Below, one piece after another: positions 1 through 7,472 of a DNA stretch of 12,385 nucleotides. Source of the DNA: Thioalkalicoccus limnaeus (GTDB lineage Bacteria; Pseudomonadota; Gammaproteobacteria; Chromatiales; Chromatiaceae); contig NZ_JBDKXB010000048.1 in the NCBI RefSeq assembly GCF_041197575.1, positions 1 to 12,385 on the forward strand, written 5' to 3'. Each line of letters begins with the position of its first letter. Within the stretch, counting starts at the first letter, position 1. The notes under the pieces are model-generated. The model had not been told where the DNA came from, searched no databases, and saw nothing but the letters and a program-made list of their open reading frames with translations. Both the position numbers and the translations under genes were made by a program.

Positions 1-1
1 C

Positions 2-290
2 CTCAGTAGGAGATACCCGCACCGGCGGATCCATCCGGTTTCCCGTTCTGAGCAACGGGCATGCCACGGCACCAGCCAGGTGTGCCGCGTGCGCTCGAGG
101 GAGATGATGGGATTGCCGGCGGGCGGCGTCGAATCGCGTTGTCAGCGGCGCGCAGCGCCGGTGGGATCGGCCGTGACAGGGGGCAGCCGGGCAAACCGGC
201 CTTGGTTCAGCGCGACAGATTGTCCCAGCCCGGCCGTACCACTGGGCCAATGTGTCTCATCGCTGACGCGCCGCGCCTCGAGCGCCGCGC
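2..290. repeat. Left copy of a ~289-bp inverted repeat at the window end
   Basis: Read as the reverse complement, the right end of the window (12096-12384) reproduces this segment almost base for base over its outer ~105 bases and again over its inner ~110 bases. The stretch between, about 105-180, is more diverged. Shared words include GGAGATACCCGCACCGGCGG and GGGCATGCCACGGCACCAGC. Similarity stops abruptly after AGCGCCGCGC at 281-290. The repeat runs to the window edge, so its true outer limit is unknown. Reading frames through it differ between the copies and carry shifts, so I do not call a protein. It could be the end of an insertion sequence, a non-autonomous element or another dispersed repeat; no transposase is visible inside it. 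Confidence 0.85.
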
Positions 291-365
291 CACTTACGCT
301 GAACGCCAGCCAAGACTATAGGCTATAGCGGTCAAGGAGTTGAAAAAGGAGTTTTAAAGGGATTC

Positions 366-507
366 TGAAAAATTGCCATCCGGGCAGTTTTCAAGACGCG
401 AAGCGAAAACGCGATTTCCGCTTCAGTCCATTTTCAATCGCTTAGGCGACTGAAAATGGCGGGGCATCCTTGCCCCGCGCGGGCACCTTGAATTTTTCAA
501 GGTGCCC
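366..507. repeat. Cluster of five consecutive hairpins downstream of the MOSC gene
   Basis: Five inverted repeats lie almost end to end. (1) TGAAAA 366-371 pairs with TTTTCA 388-393, with TGCC/GGCA inside. (2) GAAGCGAAA 400-408 pairs with 415-424, with one bulged base. (3) CCATTTTCA 428-436 pairs with TGAAAATGG 451-459, with inner TCGC/GCGA and loop TTAG. (4) GCGGGGCA 459-466 pairs with TGCCCCGC 471-478. (5) A perfect 12-bp stem, 481-492 with 496-507, and a TTT loop. Hairpin 5 abuts the MOSC stop codon, so it probably protects or ends that transcript, although no T-run follows it on the minus strand. The series resembles REP/BIME-type intergenic repeats; a structured RNA is an alternative. 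Confidence 0.75.
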
Positions 508-1005
508 TTAAGCGCGTGTTAAATCGCCCTGCCAGATCACCATATCGCCGGGTTGAACCACTCCCTCGGTGATGACTCTTGTATAGAGTCGGCTCCATCC
601 TGGGTGAACCTTTTGCGAGATCCGTTTGATACTGTGGTGTTTGAACGACTCCGCGATCTTGGCGCATGGTGAAGCAAAGCCGGTAATCTCCAGTTCAACC
701 CACTCGCCGACCCGAAGCTGGTCGCCGACATTGATGACTGCCCAGTCCAGGCCACTGATTGTGAGGTTCTCTCCTGTTGTGCCTGGCGCAATCGGATGGC
801 CCTCAGACTTCAAGGCTTCGATCAGTTCGAGCGAAAAGAGCGACACTGCCCGCTGAGGGCCGCCGTGGTGCCTCAGGTCGCGCTGTTTGTCGCCTGACAC
901 ACCGTTGATCGTCACTTTGGCCCGCTCAACCGCGTTCTTGGGCACACCGCCCTCGGGGTTGACATTGACTTGAACAACCCTTCCCGTTTGTGAACGTACC
1001 CTCAT
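508..1005 (-). CDS. MOSC domain-containing protein (YiiM-like)
   Basis: This 165-residue protein consists of a single MOSC domain. Such domains act in molybdenum-cofactor sulfuration or in cytoplasmic delivery of sulfur to molybdoenzymes. Family signatures are visible: GDKQRDLRHHGG at residues 38-49, the GTTGENL loop at 75-81, and the conserved cysteine C114 in SPCAKI, which is thought to carry the persulfide. The length fits stand-alone MOSC proteins of the YiiM type. I chose the ATG at 1005, preceded by a GAGGGT-like ribosome site; a GTG five codons upstream is possible but has no such site. The gene stands alone, with no cofactor-biosynthesis neighbours and a strong hairpin right after its stop. 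The family call is firm, but the physiological substrate cannot be told from sequence. Confidence 0.9.
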   Translation of the reverse strand: MRVRSQTGRVVQVNVNPEGGVPKNAVERAKVTINGVSGDKQRDLRHHGGPQRAVSLFSLELIEALKSEGHPIAPGTTGENLTISGLDWAVINVGDQLRVGEWVELEITGFASPCAKIAESFKHHSIKRISQKVHPGWSRLYTRVITEGVVQPGDMVIWQGDLTRA

Positions 1006-1629
1006 GCTCCCGACCCTCACCGTACAACACCGTCAAAGACGCACGAAGCAAATGCCTCGGGCACGCGACAGTGCGTACCCAAGCTCGTAATCCTACAAGA
1101 CTCAGGCAGGCGGCGTCGGATGTCTGCCGCATCACGGGCTTGTTTGCCTGCGGCAGCAAGGAACTGACTAACGTTTTCGAGTAGTTCGGCGACTAAGCCG
1201 CTAGCCGACACAAAAGAACCGCCTTTCCCAATTCTGCCGGAGGCGATCCCGGCATTCCGTGGTGAGACCGCGTGCGTCGTGTCATCGTATACCAGTTGCG
1301 CGCTGCGACGCACCGCATAACTCTCATCATTCTACCCATATGCCCGAATCCGTGGCGTGAATGACGTATGGGCGTGCTCTCGGAAAATGACGATACCGGA
1401 TATCACAGGCGAATAGGCTGCGAGGGGAAGCGCCGCGGCGCTGAATTGGTTCGCGAAACGGGTCGAATGTGAGAATCTACCGGAACCTGACAATAGGATA
1501 CCGCCGCACCAGCGCGCGGAGCTGGATACATGGCCCGCGACCGGATTCAGAGGCCAGCCAGTTGTCTGTGGTTCACGGAACCAGGTCAATGAAATCGACC
1601 GATGCCCACCATCAGTAGCAGCCAGGATG
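1006..1629. other. About 620 bases without a recognisable gene
   Basis: Open frames occur on the minus strand (1017-1313, 98 codons; 1332-1694, 120 codons), but neither shows a family motif, a ribosome-binding site or convincing coding character. The 120-codon frame is rich in Ser, Arg and Pro, as expected of a chance frame in GC-rich DNA. I see no tRNA, terminator or repeat here. It may be decayed coding sequence, or a leader for the MOSC gene at its lower end. Confidence 0.5.
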
Positions 1630-1749
1630 TCAGTGTTCGGCTGCGTTGGCCGCTGCTGTTCCTGAGGCCGGCCCCACGGCAGACGTGAAGACAACCGCGC
1701 CGATCAGGTCATCGGGGTCAGGCTGATGGAACCAAACGATGGCTTGCAT
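1630..1749 (-). CDS. Possible 39-residue small ORF just downstream of haoB
   Basis: A short frame starts at ATG 1749 and stops at TGA 1630-1632. Its translation begins MQAIVWFHQPDPDDLIGAVV and continues with a small-residue, Ala-rich stretch ending in AAEH. It is in the same frame as haoB: twelve sense codons separate the haoB TAG from this ATG, so it could be an in-frame extension of haoB left beyond a stop mutation, a separate micro-ORF, or chance. A weak GGGAG lies about ten bases upstream. No family is recognised. The residue composition looks more protein-like than other frames nearby, but that is weak evidence. Confidence 0.25.
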   Translation of the reverse strand: MQAIVWFHQPDPDDLIGAVVFTSAVGPASGTAAANAAEH

Positions 1750-1785
1750 CACCGGTTTGCTCCCGCAGCGAAGATGCGATGGGAG

Positions 1786-2811
1786 CTATTGGTATATTTC
1801 ACTCGCGGCATGGCTTTCGGTACTGACTCCCCGGCCTTGCTGTGCCAGCCTATAGACCCAAAATCCGCCCTGCTGATAGACCGGTTCCAGGTCTTGCGAC
1901 ATCATCACTTTCGATGTGCTGAAGGGCAACGCTTGTGCCAGCAGGGTCCGCGTCGTGGGCTCATCGGTCAGGTATTGCACCCGGAAACTTCGAAGCGAGG
2001 ATTCGGCGATCGTATAGCCCGGGTAATCATGTACGCGCAGCCATTCCTTGACCCGGCCGATCAGTCCATGGGTCTGGCCGGTATTGGCAAAGTCGCGATA
2101 ACCGGTCCCGAAACGCTCGGGGTACAGAGCACCCATTTTGTAAGCGTCGGCGACGTGTAGCACGAGATAGCTGGGCCGATTGCCCGACAAGGCACGCAAC
2201 TGCTCCGCGCCAGTCGATTCATTCTGCAACAGGGCTTCGGTGAAACGCATGAATGCTTCGGTCGAGCCGCCGTCTTGCCAGAAGTTGCGTTCGGTGGTTT
2301 GAATGGCGGAACGGATTCCACTCCAATGGTGAGGCAGTAGTAGCGGTTCGCCCAGGTGGGTTTCGAACAGCGTCTCGCGACCGCTGAGTAGTTCGAGCTG
2401 CCGCGAAACATCCCACCAGGCGAGGATGAGCGCATCGTCCGGCGTGTGCACGGTAATTGCCCGGGCGAGGTCGCGCAGCTCGGCCAGCGACGCGGTCTGG
2501 GTGATGACCGGCTCGGTGGTAAGGTTTTGCCATTCCAGGAGCAAGGGCTTACCTTCCCGATCCGAACCGATCAAGACTCGAGCGAGGGGGAAGTCCGTTT
2601 CCGGGGCATGGATCTCGTAGCGCTGGATCGGCAACTCCGGCCAATCATCCAAAGCCAGATCCTGGAATTCTCCCGCCACGCCCTCCTCAACGAACTCGTA
2701 TCGATGCCCTTCCGCGTCCGGTCTGGCCAGTGACCCGGCCACCCAGGCCAGAATCACAAGCCCGGCCGTCAGCAGAGCGATACCGGCGGCGCGAGTGGCT
2801 CCGATGCTCAT
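1786..2811 (-). CDS. haoB: Hydroxylamine oxidation protein HaoB
   Basis: HaoB is encoded directly behind haoA in ammonia oxidisers and in haoA-bearing methanotrophs. Its biochemical role is not settled, but it is thought to support or anchor hydroxylamine oxidoreductase in the periplasm. The 341-residue product has a short basic N-terminus, one membrane segment at about residues 8-29 rich in Ala, Leu and Val, and a long soluble domain predicted to face the periplasm. There are no heme-binding CxxCH motifs. The ATG at 2811 overlaps the haoA stop as ATGA, so the two are translationally coupled; the frame stays open 40 codons further up, but that part only shadows haoA. The call rests on the position behind haoA, the size and the membrane topology. 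No catalytic motif is known to check. Confidence 0.85.
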   Translation of the reverse strand: MSIGATRAAGIALLTAGLVILAWVAGSLARPDAEGHRYEFVEEGVAGEFQDLALDDWPELPIQRYEIHAPETDFPLARVLIGSDREGKPLLLEWQNLTTEPVITQTASLAELRDLARAITVHTPDDALILAWWDVSRQLELLSGRETLFETHLGEPLLLPHHWSGIRSAIQTTERNFWQDGGSTEAFMRFTEALLQNESTGAEQLRALSGNRPSYLVLHVADAYKMGALYPERFGTGYRDFANTGQTHGLIGRVKEWLRVHDYPGYTIAESSLRSFRVQYLTDEPTTRTLLAQALPFSTSKVMMSQDLEPVYQQGGFWVYRLAQQGRGVSTESHAASEIYQ

Positions 2812-4505
2812 GACCGATCGCTGGGTGTGCGGCGCCGCGAACTCGCCACAGAGGCAACGCCCAGCCCCAGCAGAATCATTCCCAGGGCGCCGAAGGATGC
2901 CTGCTTGGCGGGGGTATCCAGCGAGAACCAAGCGGTCGTCTGCGCCGCCTTGAGATCAGCGAGATCGGCTTTCAGTGCTGCCATTTCACGCAGTTGGGTA
3001 TCGGCGTCGTTGATCCGCGCGGTGCGCTTCAGCAGTTGCGACCAGCCGTCGGTGTAGGTCCAGCCGCCAGGGTTGACGTGAGCCAATCCCTTGTAGTGCT
3101 TGATCAAGTCCTGCTCCCACATTTCGGCATATTCTCGCTCGACCGCCGAGGGGTTGTTACCCTTGGCCCAGAACAGCTGGAAGAAGCCACCAGGAGCGTC
3201 CTCTTCCGGGGCCGGAGGGGCCGGGCGGTTGCTCTCTTGCCCCGGCAATAGCCCATCGGCGTGTAGTTGCTCGATGACCTTTTTCGCGTCCTGCTCGACG
3301 ATCAGCCCTTGCTTGATTCCTTCATCCATCAGCTCCAGATAGGCATTCGCGAAGCTTACCGAATGGCAAGTCGAGCAGGTGGCAACCCAGGCCCCGCGCC
3401 GCTCTTCGAACCAAGGGTGATCGAGATTATCGGCGATCGCCGGCGTGGGATTGAACGCCCAGCGCACCTTCTGTACCATGTTATGGCTGAACTTGCCGCG
3501 GTATTCCATGTGGCAACTCTGACAGGTCGGGAAGGACTGACCCGCCGCCATGGAGTCGGCGACCGGCACACTCCAATCGACACTGTGACCGAGGGTCTTA
3601 TACAAGATGCCATGCTTGGATAGCAGGTAATTCTCGTACTCGTTGTGGTCGACGCCATTGTGGCAGACCGAACAGGCTTCCGGCTTGCGTGCCTGTTCGA
3701 CGGAGAATTCGTGGCGGGAATGGCAGTTGGTGCAGGAGTTCTGGTTGGTGTGGCACATGGTGCAACCCTCGGCCACCTCGCGCTGCGGCATCGCCGCCCA
3801 AATGGCGGTCTCGACGTTGGCGTGGTAATCCAGCGCGTGCGAAGGCCGGCCCTTGGGCCATTGATCCTGCGGCCAGTCCAGGGTGTCGCGTTCCGATTCG
3901 CGCTCGGCGAACTCCTGCAAATGGCAGGCACCACAGACTGCAGCATCCGGCAGGCGCAGATCCTTGGCATGGTCCCCGTGCGTGGCCCCGACGGAGACAT
4001 GGCAGTCGATGCAGCCGACCTCCTTCAGGGGGACATCCTCGGCCAGCTTACCCAGCGAGCGCAGATTGCGCTCGACCTCGGCGAGGCGGTCCTTTTTGTA
4101 GGCGCGCGGATCATCATCCGGCAGTTGTCGGATCTGGTCCAAATCGGTATGCGCACTGGCGCCCCAGGAGTGTACCCATCCAGGAGAAACGCCAGTGTGG
4201 CAGTCAACGCACTGTTGCCGGGTTGCCGTCATTAGCACAGTTTGCGGCGGCTCGTAGAACAGGCTCGGATTGAGATATCGGCTGAACGGAATGGGCTCCC
4301 AGAAATCGGCGTACTTGCCTTTGCCATAGCCTTGTTCCGGGTCGTAGTAGCGCTCGACCAGAGCATCGTAAAGCGTCTTGGGCTCGGCGCCGCGATCCAC
4401 ACCGAGATTGTCGAATAGGGCCTGGGGTATCTCCGCCCGTGCGCCGCCCACAGCCAGCAATATCAGGATTGCCAATGCACTGCGCCATACCGAATGGGTC
4501 ATCAT
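2808..4505 (-). CDS. haoA: Octaheme hydroxylamine oxidoreductase HaoA
   Basis: HaoA is a periplasmic enzyme that oxidises hydroxylamine to nitric oxide or nitrite and passes electrons to c-type cytochromes. The 565-residue precursor has a signal peptide (about residues 1-24, cut after GGARA) and exactly eight CxxCH heme sites, starting at residues 99, 165, 191, 248, 258, 278, 328 and 377. Heme 4 would be the P460 site. A tyrosine at residue 484 (about 460 in the mature protein) in GGWTYTDGW sits near the expected place of the tyrosine that crosslinks P460 in Nitrosomonas HAO (Tyr467), favouring an oxidative enzyme; this assignment is by position only. A hydrophobic segment at about 538-554 followed by SSRRR suggests a C-terminal membrane anchor. 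GGGAGG lies nine bases before ATG 4505. Methanotroph homologues help remove hydroxylamine made by methane monooxygenase. Confidence 0.93.
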   Translation of the reverse strand: MMTHSVWRSALAILILLAVGGARAEIPQALFDNLGVDRGAEPKTLYDALVERYYDPEQGYGKGKYADFWEPIPFSRYLNPSLFYEPPQTVLMTATRQQCVDCHTGVSPGWVHSWGASAHTDLDQIRQLPDDDPRAYKKDRLAEVERNLRSLGKLAEDVPLKEVGCIDCHVSVGATHGDHAKDLRLPDAAVCGACHLQEFAERESERDTLDWPQDQWPKGRPSHALDYHANVETAIWAAMPQREVAEGCTMCHTNQNSCTNCHSRHEFSVEQARKPEACSVCHNGVDHNEYENYLLSKHGILYKTLGHSVDWSVPVADSMAAGQSFPTCQSCHMEYRGKFSHNMVQKVRWAFNPTPAIADNLDHPWFEERRGAWVATCSTCHSVSFANAYLELMDEGIKQGLIVEQDAKKVIEQLHADGLLPGQESNRPAPPAPEEDAPGGFFQLFWAKGNNPSAVEREYAEMWEQDLIKHYKGLAHVNPGGWTYTDGWSQLLKRTARINDADTQLREMAALKADLADLKAAQTTAWFSLDTPAKQASFGALGMILLGLGVASVASSRRRTPSDRS

Positions 4506-4591
4506 CTTCGGTTTCCTCCCGGTGCCGTTGTGCGGAAACGAGCTTCGAATCGATCTGTATGCACACTCTGGGTGCCTCGCGTTGCTATGGG

Positions 4592-4680
4592 TAGTACCAC
4601 GCGGTAAAAAAAACACGGCGCCGGTGGCACCGGTTTCGATCGTTCGCCTGGTACCAGATCTCGTCGGCCGCGTGGTACTA
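4592..4680. promoter_or_regulatory. Operator-like array of TGGTAC half-sites between haoA and mocR
   Basis: Three related sites lie in the divergent intergenic region. TAGTACCACGCGG at 4592-4604 is an exact inverted copy of CCGCGTGGTACTA at 4668-4680. Between them sits the perfect palindrome CTGGTACCAG at 4648-4657. All three share the core TGGTACYA, giving GTACCA direct repeats at 4594-4599 and 4651-4656 and TGGTAC at 4649-4654 and 4673-4678. A further palindrome, CCGGTG-G-CACCGG, is at 4621-4633. The MocR protein GabR of Bacillus subtilis binds ATACCA repeats, so these are plausible sites for the adjacent regulator. Position between both starts suggests control of haoAB and autoregulation. 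No clear -35/-10 boxes could be assigned. Confidence 0.6.
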
Positions 4681-4734
4681 ACGCGGGTTTTCCTAGGCGT
4701 GCTTTAGCAGAGAGAAGTATCCAGGAGAGTAACC

Positions 4735-6261
4735 ATGCAACTTTCCATTCGCGTTGATCCCGATGCTCCGCACAGTCTGCAGCAGCAGTTGTTCGATACG
4801 ATCCGACGCCTGATTCTGGACGGGCGGTTAAGGCCTGGCTCGGCCATGCCCGGCAGCCGGGCGTTCAGCGAACAGCTCGGAGTCTCGCGCAATACGGTAT
4901 TGCTGGTTTATGAGCGGCTGATTGCCGAAGGGTATTTGCAGACCCGGCCCGCGGTCGGCACCTTTGTCAATCGCAGCCTACCCGAGCAATCCCTGTGCCT
5001 GCCGCGGAATCCTGTGTTCGCCTCGCCGGAACCGACCGCGCGCGCGCCTCGTTTTCGGTCACCGCGGGTTCCGATCCGCGCCCAGGCGGTAGTCAATCCC
5101 AATCGTCATCGTTTAGCGATCGATTTCTGGGTGGGGCGGCCCGATCCTCATACTTTCCCGACCAAGGCCTGGCGGCGGCGCCTGCTGCACCATCTGAGCA
5201 TCGGCGGTCAGCCGCTCACCGAGTACGGCGATCCCTCCGGCTTGTCCGCCCTGCGCCGTGCGATCGCTGACTACCTCGGTCCTGCACGTGGCATCAACAC
5301 CGGTCCCGAACGTATCGTGATCGTGGCCGGTATCCAGCAGGCGCTCAATATCGCCGCTCGGCTTTTGGTCCACGATGGTGCGACGGTGGTGCTGGAATGT
5401 CCCTGTTACCAAGGTGCCGCGTATGTGTTCGAGCACCATGGTGCGCACCTCCGGCCGGTCCCCGTCGACGAGCACGGCCTGATGAGCGAACGGTTGCCCG
5501 CGACCCCCGTAAGCTTGGCCTATGTGACCCCATCGCACCAGTATCCCCTGGGCGGAACACTGTCGCTCGAGCGCCGGATTCGCTTGCTGGAGTGGGCCGA
5601 GGAGACCGGCGCCTATATCGTCGAGGACGATTACGACAGTGATTTCCGGCATGCCGGCTCGCCGCTGACCGCTGTGGCCGGACTGGACCCACAGGGCGGT
5701 GTGATCTATCTGGGAACGTTTTCCAAATCCATCGGTGCCGGCCTCCGACTCGGCTACATGGTGCTGCCGGAAGAACTGGTGGAACCGGCGCGCACCCTCA
5801 AGGCGCTGCTTGACAACGGCAACCCGTGGCTGGACCAAGCCGTTTTGGCCGACTTCATCGCCAGCGGCAGCTATGATCGCCATCTGCGCCGCATTCGCCA
5901 GTTGTATCGTCGCCGCCGCGACTGCCTCGTGGAGTCGCTGCGCGCGCACTTCGGTGCGGTTCGCCTGAGCGGTCTCGAAGGCGGCATGCATGCCGTCTGG
6001 CACTTGCCGACAGAGTACCCGAGTGCCCCGGAATTGCAGGCCCTAGCGCTGGAGGCCGGGGTCGGGGTCTATGCTCTGGATGGTGGAGGCGCGATCGATT
6101 TCGACCGGACCAACTACCGGGAACGGACCCTGCTGCTGGGGTATTCCTCGCTGAGCGAGACGGAGATCCGCGAAGGAGTCGCGCGCTTGGCGCGAGCATT
6201 CAACGGTCCGAATCAGTTACGAACGGGCATGGTTGGCGACCATCCATCCGCAGCGGCATGA
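4735..6261 (+). CDS. MocR/GabR-type PLP-dependent transcriptional regulator
   Basis: This 508-residue protein joins an N-terminal GntR winged helix (about residues 10-80, including AFSEQLGVSRNTVLLVYERL and the wing RPAVGTFV) to a fold-type I aminotransferase-like domain (about 125-490). PLP-site residues are visible: Asp298 in VEDDYDSDF and Lys331 in GTFSKSIGAGLRLGY, with TPSHQYPLGGTLSLERR between about 265 and 281. Both catalytic positions are intact, so PLP should bind; such proteins sense an amine or PLP itself rather than perform turnover. AGGAGAG precedes the ATG by about six bases. It is divergent from haoA across the half-site array, suggesting control of haoAB in response to a nitrogen compound; that link is inference. 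The effector is unknown; homologues control GABA, taurine or vitamin B6 genes. Confidence 0.92.
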   Translation: MQLSIRVDPDAPHSLQQQLFDTIRRLILDGRLRPGSAMPGSRAFSEQLGVSRNTVLLVYERLIAEGYLQTRPAVGTFVNRSLPEQSLCLPRNPVFASPEPTARAPRFRSPRVPIRAQAVVNPNRHRLAIDFWVGRPDPHTFPTKAWRRRLLHHLSIGGQPLTEYGDPSGLSALRRAIADYLGPARGINTGPERIVIVAGIQQALNIAARLLVHDGATVVLECPCYQGAAYVFEHHGAHLRPVPVDEHGLMSERLPATPVSLAYVTPSHQYPLGGTLSLERRIRLLEWAEETGAYIVEDDYDSDFRHAGSPLTAVAGLDPQGGVIYLGTFSKSIGAGLRLGYMVLPEELVEPARTLKALLDNGNPWLDQAVLADFIASGSYDRHLRRIRQLYRRRRDCLVESLRAHFGAVRLSGLEGGMHAVWHLPTEYPSAPELQALALEAGVGVYALDGGGAIDFDRTNYRERTLLLGYSSLSETEIREGVARLARAFNGPNQLRTGMVGDHPSAAA

Positions 6262-6262
6262 C

Positions 6263-6814
6263 CTACCTCAGCACGAAGTCGAAACCGGCCCGCAGCGGAT
6301 CATTCCCGGCCTTCAGCGTGACCAGCAGCTCTGGCCGATACAGCCAGTCGCGCCGGTTCTGCGGCTCGTCCGGAAAGTACAGCTGGGTGATCAGCGGCCG
6401 CTGCCCCGTTACCGCGACCACCACATGGATATGCCGGGTACGACCCGGATACAGACCCGGCACCAGGGTCTCCAGCCGGTATTCGCCCCGCTCGTCGCTG
6501 TACTGGTGACCGCGCAGCCGGTAGCCGCGGTTGTCGTAGACACCCTCGGCGTCGGCTTGCCAGAAATCCAGCAGCGCGCCGCCCAGCGGCCGGCAGTCGC
6601 GATCCAGCACCCGGCCACTCAGCAGCAGACGGTCGCCGACAAGATCGGGCTCCATCAACGATACCCGCTGTGGCGAACCGGCAGTGTAGAAGGGTCCGGC
6701 GGTCTGCGACAGCGTGGGTTCGTCGGCACATTCGGGCGTTACGGCCAGCGCGTCGCCCAGCCGAGCGATGCCCAACAGCACCAGCCCGGACCGGACGAAA
6801 TGGCGGCGGTTCAT
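6263..6814 (-). CDS. Tat-exported intradiol ring-cleavage dioxygenase
   Basis: The 183-residue product belongs to the protocatechuate 3,4-dioxygenase / catechol 1,2-dioxygenase family, Fe(III) enzymes that open the ring of ortho-diphenols. Likely iron ligands are Tyr93 (GVYDNRG), Tyr122 (GLYPG), His128 and His130 (RHIH). The N-terminus, MNRRHFVRSGLVLLG, is a twin-arginine signal, so the enzyme should work outside the cytoplasm, unlike the classical cytoplasmic enzymes of the beta-ketoadipate pathway. It is short, a single beta-sandwich domain with no linker domain. ATG 6814 has AGGAG seven bases upstream. It converges on the mocR gene with one base between stop codons. No other aromatic-catabolism gene is near, so the substrate is open: catechol-like siderophores, phenolics or quinol-like compounds are possible. 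Confidence 0.88.
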   Translation of the reverse strand: MNRRHFVRSGLVLLGIARLGDALAVTPECADEPTLSQTAGPFYTAGSPQRVSLMEPDLVGDRLLLSGRVLDRDCRPLGGALLDFWQADAEGVYDNRGYRLRGHQYSDERGEYRLETLVPGLYPGRTRHIHVVVAVTGQRPLITQLYFPDEPQNRRDWLYRPELLVTLKAGNDPLRAGFDFVLR

Positions 6815-6933
6815 GGAGGGACTCCTATTAGTGAGGGTATATTCGCTCGGATCTGTTACTTGGCAGTCCAACCTCAGTTCATGACTGAGCGCGGCGCCGG
6901 AAATCGAGACCGCCGCGCCGCCGCACAGAAACA

Positions 6934-7065
6934 GCGGATAGGAAATCCAAGCCGCCTCGAGGGTCCAGGCTGGCGCTGAGACAAGTCGTTGATGGAGGCG
7001 GGGTGTGATAACTCAAGGCCCGGAAACATGGCGGAGCGACCTCGCGCGACGCCCGTGGCAGGCCG
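6934..7065. repeat. First copy of a 132-bp dispersed direct repeat
   Basis: This segment matches 11790-11923 in the same orientation, with scattered substitutions. Shared blocks are GCGGATAGGAA at the start, GAGGGTCCAGGCTGG in the first half, and a nearly exact final block from GGAAAC through GGCGGAGCGACCTCGCGCGA to CGCCCGT. The sequence outside both copies is unrelated. Each copy lies upstream of a minus-strand gene (this one before the dioxygenase), so it might carry a promoter or be a small non-autonomous element. I see no target-site duplication and no strong terminal inverted repeats. Confidence 0.8.
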
Positions 7066-7472
7066 AAGCGGCGCGCTGGAGCGGGGTTTGGGGTTGTGCC
7101 GGACGGAGGCGAGACCAGGGCGCTCGACACCGCCTCCCGAAGGAGACGGCAAATACCTGGAGATACGCTGATCGAATTCGAGCTCGGGCTGAGCGATAGG
7201 GGCCCCGGCTCCCATGATGCCCCAGATCACACAAAACTCCCCAGGGGGAGGCGACATTCATCCTCACACTGGGGGCAAGCGAACAGGACTGAATCCTGTC
7301 AACTCTATCGCATCGGCTGCATGCCAGGGGCACGCCCATCATCTGGTGAAAAACGACCGGCCGGGACACAAATAGCTACAACTGGGTCACACAGTCGCGG
7401 CGTGACATCAGTAAGACGCTCGGAATATCGAGCGTGCGCCAACCCCCTTGCCGCAGAAAGAGAGGTGACGGA
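7066..7472. other. About 400 bases without a gene, holding one small hairpin
   Basis: No credible coding frame, RNA gene or motif cluster is seen. A perfect 7-bp inverted repeat, ACGCTCG 7416-7422 with CGAGCGT 7429-7435 around GAATAT, sits about 40 bases before the next start codon and could be an operator or leader hairpin for the thioredoxin-like gene. The rest may be promoter region or decayed sequence next to the dispersed repeat. Confidence 0.45.

Noticed and set aside
2..290. Group II intron or IS end as the identity of the terminal repeat
   Set aside because: I could not find intron domain V features, a reverse transcriptase or a transposase, so naming the element would be a guess.
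366..507. CRISPR array
   Set aside because: The stems differ from one another, with no constant repeat or regular spacer length, and no cas genes are present.
481..507. Classical Rho-independent terminator for the MOSC gene
   Set aside because: The stem is perfect but no run of T follows it on the minus strand, so it is listed as part of the hairpin cluster instead.
1332..1694. 120-codon minus-strand frame downstream of haoB
   Set aside because: Composition is random-like, with no ribosome site, and it overlaps the more plausible small frame 1630-1749.
3645..4273. Plus-strand frames of about 195 codons opposite haoA
   Set aside because: They mirror the heme-rich coding sequence on the other strand and show no family signature or ribosome site.
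5113..6003. Long minus-strand open frame (296 codons) inside the regulator gene
   Set aside because: It is antisense to the clearly recognisable aminotransferase-like domain, has no motifs of its own and is typical of GC-rich shadow frames.
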